From positions 50,010,938 to 50,074,937 of the forward strand of contig NC_083337.1 in the NCBI RefSeq assembly GCF_019175385.1: 64,000 bases of DNA, written 5' to 3'. The position numbers and the translations under genes are program-made. Source of the stretch: Lycium barbarum (taxonomy: Eukaryota > Streptophyta > Magnoliopsida > Solanales > Solanaceae). Below the pieces are notes generated by a model, which was not told where the DNA came from, did not search any database, and saw nothing but the letters and a program-made list of their open reading frames with translations. Position 1 is the stretch's first letter, and the number at the start of each line of letters is the position of its first letter. Positions 50,480-61,210 of the stretch are shown in pieces.

Positions 50480-50800
50480 TTTGTAAAGAATCCGCACGAG
50501 AGAAATTATTCCACTCATGATCTGGAATTAGCCGCGGTGATTCATGTTTTTGAAAATATGGCGGCATTATTTATATGGAGTCCACGCTGATATTTGTACG
50601 GACCATCAGAGTCTCCAGTATATTGTAAGCAAAAAGGAGCCGAATTTGCGATAAGGAAGATGGTTTGAATTATTGAAAGACTATGACGTCGATATTCTGT
50701 ACCATCCTGGAAAAACGAATGTTGTGGTAGACGTACATAGTCGCGATCTATGGGTAATCTGACCGGCGTGCGGCCAGAAAGGAGGAATTGGTTGGTGAAA
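50480..50800 (+). pseudogene. pol: RNase H relic (element 2)
   Basis: Conserved [11 protein letters not shown] near 50510-50540, then in another frame Thr-Asp-His-Gln-Ser-Leu-Gln and the LLKDYDVDILYHPGK-like region. Stops (for example in 'gcgataagg' at about 50653) and frameshifts break it. Unlike element 1, the third acidic residue is kept. No RT precedes it. Confidence 0.75.
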
Positions 50801-50995
50801 TTCATCAGTTAGCTAGCCTTAGAGTCCGTTTGGACGATTCTGGAAATATTGGGGGTTTCTGTCCGAGAAGTTGTTGAATCATCGATTATGGAAAAGGTAA
50901 AATAGCGTCAGTTCAAGGATACTATTCTAATACGGTGCAGAGATATAACTATTTATAAGAAAAAGACCCAGTTCGAGGCTCCACCTGATGGGGTA

Positions 50996-51740
50996 TTGTT
51001 ATACAAGGTAGATTATATGTGCCTGACGCTGCAGGGCTGCGGCGACCAATTATGGGCGAGGCACAATACTCAGTATTCCGTTCATCTTGGATTCACTAGG
51101 ATATATTACGATCTCAAATGCTTGTACTGGTGGGTCGGTATGGAAAGAGGCATTGCAGAGTTCGTTTGTCAATGCCCAAATTGTCAGTAAGTCAAGATCG
51201 AGCATCAAAAGCCCGGCGGATTGCTACAAGGAATGGAAATTCAGTTTGGAAATGAGAAACGATTAACATGGACTTCATTATGGGTTTACCGCGCACTCTG
51301 CTTTGGTACGATTCTAATTGCATTATTGTCAAAAGATTGACGAAATCAGCCCATTTCCTTCCGAGGATTATGTCAGATTGTATATTAAAGATATGATAAG
51401 ACTACACGGGATCCCTGTATCTATTATAACCGACAGAGGTGCTCAGTTTACAGCGAATTTCTGGAGATCATTCCAGGAAGGATTGGGAACTCAGGTGAGT
51501 CTTAGCACAGTATTTCATCCTCAGTCCGACGGACAGGCCAAGCGCGCTATCCAGATGCTAGAAGATATGTTGCGGGTCTATGTTATTGATTCCAGAGGTA
51601 GCTGGGATGACCGTTTGCCGCTTATTAAATTTGCCTATGATAATAGTTATCATTCCAGCATTCAGATGTCACCGTACGAAGCCCTATATGGTATGCAGGT
51701 CTCCGATTGGTTGGTTCGACTTGGGCGAAACTAAACTAAT
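50996..51740 (+). pseudogene. pol: Integrase relic (element 2)
   Basis: The zinc-binding part (50996-51190) ends Cys-Gln-Cys-Pro-Asn-Cys-Gln followed by TAA. The core is broken near 51240-51320. 51318-51734 is open and has the Thr-Asp-Arg-Gly-Ala-Gln-Phe motif (second catalytic Asp). The catalytic Glu position is Lys (AAG at 51540-51542), so the core would be inactive. A frameshift follows PYEALYG near 51695. Confidence 0.85.
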
Positions 51741-52264
51741 TGGGCCAGATGTGATTCAGCAAGCAGTCGATAAGATAAAAGCTCACTCAGGAATGGTTAT
51801 TGACTGCACAGAGTCGACATAAATCATATACAGATAAACGACGTCGACCGTTAGAGTTCCAGATTGATGACTGGCTATTTCTGAAGGTATCGCCTATGAA
51901 GGGTGTGATGAGATTCGGTAAAAAGGGTGAGCTTAATCCGCGGTATATCGAGTCGTTTCAGATTATTCAGAAGGTAGGCGAGGTCGCCTATGAGCTAGAC
52001 TTACCATCTGATCCGGAGGCAGTACATCCGGTATTCCGTGTATTCATGCTCCGTAAATGTGTTGGTGATTCTTCCAGAATATTTCCAGGGGATAATATTC
52101 AGATGACGGAGGAATTGTCTTATGAGAAGCAACCTGTAGCTATTCTGAATTGTCAGGTGAGGAGGTTGCGTACTGGGACATACCCTCTGTTAAGGTCTTA
52201 TGGCGAAACAATAATAGAGAAAAAAATGACCTGGGAAGTAGAGGACGAAATGAAGAAGAAGTAG
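51741..52264 (+). pseudogene. pol: Integrase C-terminus and chromodomain relic (element 2)
   Basis: Open from 51800 to 52264, with the KVSPMKGVMRFGKKG and LRKCVGD blocks. In the chromodomain two compensating frameshifts garble the middle (about 52170-52230): the expected strand there lies in the next frame, and the TWEVED end returns to the first. It ends in Lys-rich codons without the usual Tyr-Pro-His-Leu-Phe in frame. Confidence 0.85.
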
Positions 52265-52397
52265 CCTCACTTGTCCTCTATGCCTATAGGTAATCTAAAT
52301 TTCTAAATTTGTTATACTAACTGGTAAGTGACTTATGTGTGTTACTCATAAGAATAAACTCCCTCGAAATGTTTGTCAGACCCTATAAGGCTAATCT

Positions 52398-52430
52398 AAC
52401 ATTCGAGGACGAATGTTCTATGGGGGGAGA
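52398..52430 (+). promoter_or_regulatory. Stem-loop and polypurine tract, element 2
   Basis: AACATTCGAGGACGAATGTT at 52398-52417 and the purine tract GGGGGGAGAA directly before the 3' LTR. Same arrangement as 20825-20860. Confidence 0.85.
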
Positions 52431-55400
52431 ATATCCCGTGTTTTATGCATTCGGAAAATTTGAAATGATTTTGACTTGAAAGAAATAAGGCTATGTTTTA
52501 TTTTATCTAACATATGTGTGATATTCATGAAAAATATTGATGTGGAAATACGGAAGAAGGCCAAGGGCAAAATTGGAATTTTGCAAACTAGTTTCGGGAA
52601 TTACAAAATGTGATCCATAAGTCATTGGGCTCAAAAAAAAAGGGAGAACAAGAAGCCCAAAAGAGAGGGGTGGCCGGCCATCTTATGGCCCAAGCCCACA
52701 AAATTAATAAATTTTCCATGTGCCAAATTAATATAAGGATCATTATCCTTAGAAACTTCAAGAAAATAAGACAAAGAGAAAAACAAAAGCAAGAAGAGCA
52801 AAAATGAAGGCCATTCGGCCATAGCTCCAAAGTTTTGCCCTTTGAAATCTTCTCCCAAAAATTATTTTCTTGTGATTCCCACTAATTCAAGGGTCCTTTA
52901 CAACTTGGGGTAATTATTTTGGAAGATAGGGAACTTGTTTCATCAATTTAACACCTTAGCCAAGTGAAGAAGCTTGGAGAAAAAGGTAAGAATTAATTCC
53001 TTTTTATCATCTTATGAAGGTTTGTTTATGTTGTGGTATGTGGAAATGAGTAGAATTTATGGAAATATGGAAGTTTGCAAAATGGGTGTGCATGTGGCCG
53101 TGTGTGTGTATTGTTGTGTAGTTAAGATGAGTTGAATTTTATGTATTATTCTAGTGGTGGTTATGGTGGAATTCATATTGGAAATGAAAGTTGAATAAAT
53201 TTGATTGAGGTTGGAAATATGGAATGTAGCCGTGTGGTGTAGGGAGGTAGAATGGAAATGGATTAATTTTGTTTAGTATGTTAGTTGTGTTGTTGTGATC
53301 CTTATAATGTAAATGAAGGCTAAATGGTTTAATTTGGCATTGAAGTTGATTGTAGAAGATTATGTTATTTTAGTATGATTTTATGATATTATGGAAATGA
53401 AGTTGTTAAAGTGTGGATTATTGTTGTTGGTTATGAATTTGTAAGTAGAAAATGTGTCGTGATGGTTTTGTTGCATATGTAGGAATTTTGGGTGGAATAT
53501 GGAATTGATGGAATTGTTGAATATTGGATATATGGCTTGGAATATCCTTGGCCTATGTTTGAATGACCTTAAACTTGTATATGGACATGCAAATATTAAT
53601 ATAGATTTGAAAGTGCAAGTTGGATTGGAAGTTGTTGCATTATTTGGAAAAGAAGGCTATTTATGTTAGAATGCGTTTCTAGTCGATTGTTGATGTTGTT
53701 GGTGTTGTTGTTGGTATGGTTGCTGCTAATTTGGCCGAGTTTAAATCTCGGGGATGTTGTATGTATAGGGGAGATGCTGTCCAAATTTCTGTAGACAAAA
53801 ATTGGTCAAGATTGAATTCTTAAAGCCTTATGATTAATATTTGGTAAATATGACCATTTGTAGATTTCAGACGAAACGGGATTTGAGTTTGGGCGAGCGT
53901 AAGGCGCAAGTAAGGTATGTAAAGCTATCCCTTTCCTTCTTTTGGCATGTCCTAGACATACTAGGTTGAGATTTGAGCCTCGGGGGCAATTCTGTTCATG
54001 GAAATCCGAGTCTGATTTTAGGTACTATTCATCCAATGTAATTGAATTATAATTCTTATGTTTTGATGGAAATCTATTCGAACATCCATAATTTGCACAA
54101 ATGTGATAGAATCGTTTTGAAACTTACATGGATGACTCCATAAAGTCCAATGTTCGTAATTTATGTCCGCCACCTCGACTTGACCCGAGGTGGGCCCACT
54201 AGCCCCGAGACTTCCTTCGTTTGTCTTACTTAATTTACTTTCGTATGATATAAAGAGGGGACTTTTGCCTATGAATCTAAGGCTCCGTTTGATTTGTTAT
54301 ATAAGTTATTTGAAAGCTCTTAAATGTGAACGACACTAAATTTTCAGAAAATGACTTATGAGGTATTTTTTGAAAGTTTTGTAAATTTAAAGGCTCATAT
54401 CTTTTGTATACTAATTCTAACAGACTCGATACTTATTTTAAACTTTCTGAATATATATATATATGTATTTATTTGTCGAGTCTTGGAATTTAATTGTGTA
54501 TATGCATATGGTTTCCACACTACTCTGCTCGTGCCTATTACTATGATATCGTTCGCCGGTTCCCGGGCCGGTTTGTGGTCGTGCGTACTATGATAAATGC
54601 GGCAGTATGATGTGTTACGGTTCCCGAGACCTCGCCGTAGGGACGGGTTTCGTTTATGGAGTTATGCTTTGATATGGCTTATGATATATTTTGATGATAT
54701 GATATGATGTGATCATATGTTGTGTCCGGGGTTGTACGGAGATTTGAAACCTTCTGGAGTATGCTGTGTTGTGGAACCAGCGTCGGAGTGGTGACCACGG
54801 TCCTGAGCCTTATGCATGATTTTCTATTTGCATTATGTACATGTGTCTTCAGTACAAATTTCGATATTTTGATTAGGTATTCTCTCTCTGTACCCTTCAC
54901 TTCAGTTATAGTTTGGTTTTCTATATCTTATGCTTTACATACTCAGTACATCTTCCGTACTGACCCCCTTTCTTCGGGGGCTGCGTTTTCATGCCCGCAG
55001 TTACAGAGGTTCGTGATTTGTCATTGTAGGCCACACATTCTGCTGTTACAGAGTGCTCCTCTTGATCCGGAGCCCATATATTGGTACATATCTTTTCTGA
55101 TGTATACGCTTCTGTATATTTGATTATTTGGGGTACGGCGGGGCCCTGTCCCGTCATATGATTCCGTTTTGGTTTGTAGAGGCCTATAGTCATATATGTG
55201 GGTAATGGGTCATGTGTGTGTTCGTTTGTCTATGATCTACGTCTTAATGCGGTCCCGTTTGCTATTATGGCCAAAATGGCCTAATTGTCTGTATACGTGC
55301 ATGTATCTGGCGATGTATATTCCGCCAATCCATCAGATTTGGATGCGGCCTAAATGGCCTGTATGTTTGTATATGTGTATATATTCGGCGACGTGTATTC

Positions 55401-55589
55401 CGCCGTCCCTTCTGACTTGATGTGATATTGTTGCACGTGCGACCGCTTAAGATAATCTTCGTTTCCAATCTGTTTAAAATGATTTATAAGAAATCTGAGA
55501 TAAATTAGAAAATGACGAGTTGGTATGTGAGTTTATTTGGGGTGTCCAAATAGGGCACCAGTCGCGACTCACCGAGCTGGGTCGTGACA
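52431..55589 (+). mobile_element. 3' LTR of element 2
   Basis: Aligns with 44506-47798 throughout. The first bases TGTTA are missing (purine tract runs straight into TATCCCGTG), a 5-bp deletion at the very edge. The TA array is short. It has about 13 extra bases (TTCCCGGGCCGGT region near 54560). Ends GTCGTGACA before GGTGT. Donor-like site at 53915; module at 54943-55000. Confidence 0.92.
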
Positions 55590-55729
55590 GGTGTAAAGTG
55601 CACCACACTTATAAACAGGAGGCTGCAGGGCATCTAGGAATAATTGACTTTCTTTCTTATTTTAGATTGTACGATAGAGCTATGTTATCAGGTTTTCCTT
55701 TTTCCTAATCGTGTGTTACGATTTCAGCA

Positions 55730-56925
55730 ATGCCTATGAAGAGGAAAACTACAGCGGCCTTGAAGGGTAAGACGGCGGCCAAAAGAAGGACTTAACGGGA
55801 GCCACCGGCAGAGATAGAAGAGGGTGAGTCTCATAACGAGGTTCCATCTTGGACCTCTCCTACTCCACCCCTACCAGAGGAGCATTAAGGGGCTTCAGCT
55901 CTAGCACCAGTACCCTCAGTTCCTCCGCCGGATACGTCGGGCTAGTAGATGAGAAAGGCTATTCAGTTGCTGACCCAGTTTGTTGCTGCTCAGGCCCAGC
56001 GGCAGGGGGCGAGCCAGGGTGATAGAGCGGTCAGTGCAAGAGCTCGTGATTTTATTACCCTGAACCCTCCAGAATTCTATGGGTCCAAGCTGGATGAAGA
56101 CTAGCAGGATTTTATAGATGAGATGTTGAGGATGCTATGAATAATACATGCTTCTGATACTGAGTCGGTGAAATTGACTTTTTATAGATTGCGTCATATG
56201 GCCGTCCATTGGTGTAACACTTGAATATCTTCGCGAGGGGCAAATGCACCTCCCTTAGTATGGAAAGAGTTCGTGGATGCCTTCCTTTGACATTATTTAC
56301 CACCGGAGATTCGACGAGCCCAAGCTGAAAAGTTCTTAAATCTGTGACAGGGGAATATGAGTGCCCGAGAGTACAGTCTTCACTTTAATTCTTTAGCGAG
56401 GCATGCCCCAGCCATAGTAGCTGATATGGGAGACTGTATACCGATTTGTGAGTGGTTTGGGCCCACATTTGATTAAAAAATTCTTGACAGCCTCACTCCA
56501 GGATAGGATGGATATTGCTCACATTCAGGCCCATGCTTAGAATTTTGAGGAACAGCAGCGGCCGCAAAGGGGTGAGCGTGATTACGATAGAAGGTATAGT
56601 AAGAGGGCCAGATCTTCCAGTGCCGCTAGCGAGTTCTGAGGTGGTCAAAGGCAGTAGTATTCTAGTCATCAAAGCCGACCAGCGGCCAGTGCACCTCCTC
56701 GATTTGCGGGAAAAGGATTTGACCATCCTATATATTCTGGACTGGGTCAGAGCTCTAGGATTTCAGGATCCCAGTATAGAGGTGAATCCTGTCAGATTAA
56801 GCAGCCCTTACCACGATGCAACCAATGTGGTAGGCCGCATTCGGGATAGTGTCGCCAAGGTTCAAACACTTGTTATACCTGCGGTCGGATTGGTCATATG
56901 GTGTGGGATTGTCCTTTGAGAGGAG
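55730..56925 (+). pseudogene. gag: gag relic (element H)
   Basis: Starts ATG 55730 with a Lys-rich N-terminus like element 1. TAA at codon 22 (55793). Many later stops: TAG pair near 55948, TAG near 56103, TGA near 56138, 56288 and 56345, TAG near 56538. Most align with Gln, Arg or Trp codons of element 1, i.e. C-to-T or G-to-A changes. The zinc-knuckle region is near 56870-56920 (Cys...His-Met-Val-x-Asp-Cys) in a shifted frame. Not functional. Confidence 0.85.
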
Positions 56926-57029
56926 GTGGAGGTGTGGCTCAACCGACGGGGTCTACGATATGCTCTTCATCATCTGTGCACCCTCTTGGGAACACTTTCT
57001 AGACTCCAGTTCAAGCGGCTCTCAAAACC

Positions 57030-57659
57030 ATATATATTCACTGGCCGGACGACAGGATCTTGAGTCCTCCCCTGCCGTTGTCACAGGTATATTATCAGTA
57101 TCCTCTCATGATATATATGCATTGATTGATCCGGGTTCTACTTTGTCATATATTACTCCTTATATTGCTAATCGTACTGGGATGAAACCTGAGCCAATCA
57201 AACCTTTTGAGATGTCCACTCTGGTAGGGGAACCAGTGGTAGCTAGATGGGTATATAGGAATTGTGTGGTTATAGTTTGCGATTGCCATACTACGGCTAA
57301 TTTACATGAGTTAAAATGTTAGGTTTTGACGTTATTATGGGTATGGATTGGCTGGCCTCTTGTTACGCCAATGTTGATTGTAGAACAAAGATGGTCCGAT
57401 TTTAGTTTCCGGGAGAACTAGTTTTGGAATGGAAAGGTAACACAGCATCCTCGAGAGGTAGATTTATTTCCTATCTCAAAGCGAGAAAGATGATTACTAA
57501 GCGCTATATTTATCATTTAGTCCGGGTTCACGACACGGAAGTAGAACCGCCAACTCTCCAATCTGTTCTAGTAGTGAATGAGTTTCCAGATGTGTTTCCG
57601 AATAAACTTCTAGGTCTTCCACCGGAACGGGAGATTGAGTTTACCATTGATGTGATGCT
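57030..57659 (+). pseudogene. pol: Protease and start of RT relic (element H)
   Basis: Protease [10 protein letters not shown] near 57124-57150, followed by a frameshift near 57315 and a TAG near 57402 at a Gln-like codon. The linker to RT (57424-57655) is open. It is cut by the solo LTR at 57660, just before the RT fingers. Confidence 0.85.
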
Positions 57660-57946
57660 TGTTATATCCCGTATTTCGTACATTCGGATATTTAAAGGAA
57701 GTCGTGGTAAGTTAAGGGCGAGACTATTTTTCAAAATTATTTTAATGTACAAGTTGTTCATTAGTATGGAAATATTGAGAAAGGCTAAGGGTAAAAATGG
57801 AAATTCGCAAAGTAGTTCATGGTAATATTGTGGAAGGTTAGGGGCAAAATGGGAATTTCACAAAATATTCAAGAAGGTTTTTGAAGGGGGGCCATGTTGG
57901 CCGTGTGGCCTATAATCATATGTCCACATTTTTATTTAATGGGGGC

Positions 57947-57949
<3 letters not shown>

Positions 57950-58024
<75 letters not shown>
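57950..58024. repeat. (TA)n(TG)n compound microsatellite
   Basis: TA run to about 57993, then TG to 58024. Confidence 0.95.
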
Positions 58025-58025
<1 letters not shown>

Positions 58026-59829
58026 ACCAAAGCTTACATAACAAGATAATTAGTCTTCTTTGTTTGTTTTAAGAAACTTCAAGAAAAAGGGAGAAGGGAC
58101 ATGTGTCCACATTCTATTTGATGAGGTTAATTATATATATGGACAATTGCTCACAAAGCAAGACAATTATTCATGAAAACTCCAAGAACAAGACTTGGAG
58201 AAAGAAAACAAAGGCCATTCGGCCATGGTTCCAAAATATGTGTCCATGGAAATTGATCAAGAAAAATTATTTTCTTCTAGTATTCCAAGCAATTGGAAGG
58301 TCCTCTTTAACATGGAGTGATTGTTGGAGTAAGCAAAGCATTTGTTGTGCAAGTTGTGAACCTAGCCGAGCAAGAAGAGACAAGTGGAGAAAGGTATGTG
58401 CTCAATCTTCTTTTACATGCGTTATGGATGATTTGTGAATGTTGTAGTATGTAGAAATGGATGAAACTCATGAAATATGTGTGCAAGGGTTGTGGCCGAA
58501 TAGGGGTGTAATGATAAGATGTGATGACTTGATTTTATTTAGTATTTTGATTGTTGTGTTGTGGATTCCATGATGAAAATGAAGGTTTGATGAATTGAAA
58601 TGAAGTTGGAATCATTGTGGGATTGTTGAAGAAGTTAATGTGACATTAGTATGGTTTCTTATATTTGTATGAATGATATTGCTAATGTGTAGGTGGTAAA
58701 AATAATTCATGAATTTGGAAGTGAGACATGCGTTTGGAAGATTGTAAGTTGGGTTGTTGTGATTGTATTCAATATAAGCAAAATGTTGTCGAATTATGTA
58801 CACGAAGTTACTAACTTTAGAATGTATTTTAAATTGATTGATGAAGTTGTTAATGTGTAGATTGTTGGTGTAGTTCATGAATTTGGAAGAAAGCAATGTG
58901 TTGTTGTTGTCCTTATTAAGTTTGGAAGATTTCAGATTATTGTTGATAATGTGGCCGAGTGGAATTCCCGGATTATTGTTGATAAATTGGCCGAGTTGCA
59001 TTCTCGGGTTTGCTGTTGATAAATTGGCCGAGTTAGATTCTCGGGGATGGTGTATTTACAGGGGAAATGCTGCCGAAATTTCGGCAGATTATAAATGAAT
59101 TCATTTGAAGGATCAAGACAAGTATATGATGATGAGTCTAATGATTATGTCAATCTTCTTGAATGTAGACCTGCGATAGCGAGCTTGGACAATTAAGCGT
59201 AGCTAATAGGACGTGGGACAGGTATGTAAGGCTTACCCTTTCTTTCTTTTGGCATGATCCTTATGAAACGAGCAGATGATGTATATGTATGATTTCAAAG
59301 AAATTCCTATTCTTAGAGCCACTAGGATGGCTAATATTCTTGACTTCCATAAGCTATTTCATATGGTTTTGATGCGTATCTATGATGTCCGAAGATCTAT
59401 GTGATATGTTTCAGAATGGCATTCGAAAGATAATTGATATGACTAAAGTCTTGATTTTCAAATGCTAGCACGTTCGATTATTCCATTGAGCCTTTGATAT
59501 ATTTTGATACGTACATATGGTTCAAAAGGCTTTATTTTATTTGATCCATAACGATATCCGAAAGGTACTTGATATGATTGTTGCTTTGATTTTCCAAAAA
59601 TGGCTTCTGAAACGTTCATAGAAGGTTCTGTACTTAAACGTCCATAACTTTTTCAGACTAACTCGGATCGACTTGAAACGTGTTTATGACTCTCAAGTGT
59701 CGATTTGCGTTCCTACCTATCGAGTCTTGATTTATGTGCATATAGTTTCTCACTACTCTGCTCGTGGATGCCTCAATATGTCCTTCACTGAGCCTGGGCG
59801 AGGATACGTTCTCGTGCGTACTCCACTGC

Positions 59830-60150
59830 ATTGTTCACCGAGTTCCTCTCACTTGCGGGCCGGGACACGTTATATGTATATGTATATGAGGATATGATGA
59901 TACGGGGATGGCGGCCAGGATGGCATATGATGACTTCATTCACCGAGACCCGCAATAGAGGGTCGGGACACGTTATATGCATATAAGATACCTGATGTTG
60001 ACATGCATGATTTTATCCACCGAGTCCCTCACTGGAGGGCCGGGACACGCTACGCATATGTGATATATGATGTGGACATGTATGGTTTTATCCACCGAGT
60101 CCCTCACTGGAGGGCCGGGACACGTTATATGTATACATGATATATGATGT
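59830..60150. repeat. ~75-bp tandem repeat in LTR
   Basis: Four units, each beginning CACCGAGTCCCTCACTGGAG or a variant, then GGGCCGGGACACG and an AT-rich tail with ATGCATG. The last two are nearly identical. Confidence 0.8.
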
Positions 60151-60732
60151 GGATATGCATGATTTTCATTCAAAAAGGCAAGTGTATTGATGTTTTAAAA
60201 GTCATATTTGTTCTGGTAAATCTCTGTCTCAGCTATGATTCTCTTTTCTGTATTCCATGCCTTACATGCTCAGTATATATTCCGTACTGACCCCCTTTCT
60301 TCGAGGGCTGCGTTTTATGCCGCGCAGGTACACCCAGATGAGTGGAAGCCATTATAGAAGATGTTCCAGCAAAGTTGGCAAGCTCCATTTGCCTCTGGAG
60401 TGTTGCCGGGTCAGAGTACTATGCTATGATGTCTTGGTTGAAGTTAGAGACTTTGCAGACAGAGTCGTGGGTATAGGATGTCAGTCTTGGAGGCGGCTCT
60501 ATCAGCCGATATGTCTTATATATTATGTTACAGATTCCATATGGTCACAAATTTTGTTTGATTTGAGAATGATAAAAAGAACGTTTCTGAAAGCTGTACT
60601 GTGTATTTCATCCTTATTTGATTTAAAAGTCCAAAAAGATTATGTGTGTGCTAAGGGTCAGAGGGTTCGCTCGGCCCTAAGTAAGGGTCGGGTGCCCATC
60701 ACACCCTAGGGAGATTAGGGTGTGACAATGAT

Positions 60733-61044
60733 AGACACTAAGCCCTTATCTATCCCTCCTTATCGAATGGCCCCTGCCGAATTGAAGAAGTTAAAGGCGC
60801 AACTAAAAGATCTTCTTGAGAAAGGCTTTATTAGGCCTAGTTCATCGCCGTGGGAAGCGCCGGTGCTGTTCGTAAGAAAGAAAGATGGTTCCTTGCGGAT
60901 GTATATTGATTACAGGCAATTGAACAAGGTGACGATAAAGAATAAATATCCACTTCCAAGGATCGATAATTTATTCGATCAACTGCAAGGTTCCATGTGG
61001 TTCTCAAAAATAGATCTAAGATTGGGATACCACTAAGTGAGGGT
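60733..61044 (+). pseudogene. pol: RT fragment (element H)
   Basis: Continues the RT after the solo [14 protein letters not shown] block, [26 protein letters not shown] at 61034-61036 replaces a Gln-like codon after Tyr-His. The match stops about 10 bases later, where reverse-strand element sequence begins. The catalytic Asp of the first RT motif is present; the Asp-Asp box is lost. Confidence 0.9.
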
Positions 61045-61115
61045 TAAGATTGGCTCTATCACACGATCTAAGACAGAAAGAAGGTCAACATTTCCTAGAT
61101 GCCCCGCAGCCTCCT

Positions 61116-61149
61116 GTTTATAAATGTGGCCGGCTTCACACCCATAAAC
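61116..61149 (-). ncRNA. Leader stem-loop with palindromic loop (GCCGGC)
   Basis: Minus strand: arms GTTTATGGGTGTG and CACATTTATAAAC pair at 13 of 13 positions, counting G-U. Loop AAGCCGGC ends in self-complementary GCCGGC. Starts 58 nt from the first PBS base. Confidence 0.75.
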
Positions 61150-61195
61150 AGGACTCTACCGGACACGACTTTGCAGACAACCCTTAGACCGACCT

Positions 61196-61207
61196 GCTCT
61201 GATACCA
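61196..61207 (-). promoter_or_regulatory. Primer-binding site (minus strand)
   Basis: Reverse complement of TGGTATCAGAGC, exact, three bases inside the LTR end at 61211. Confidence 0.92.
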
Positions 61208-61210
61208 CTT

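Larger units (their letters stand above)
57660..60727 (+). mobile_element. Solo LTR, TGTTATATCCC family, in RT of element H
   Basis: TGTTATATCCCGTATTTCG to AGGGTGTGACA. Flanks ATGCT (57655-57659) and ATGAT (60728-60732) differ at one base, read as a mutated duplication because the RT frame continues across. Close to 8171-11285 through most of its length. Palindrome TGCCGAAATTTCGGCA 59071-59086; donor-like site 59222; module 60270-60327. Confidence 0.9.
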
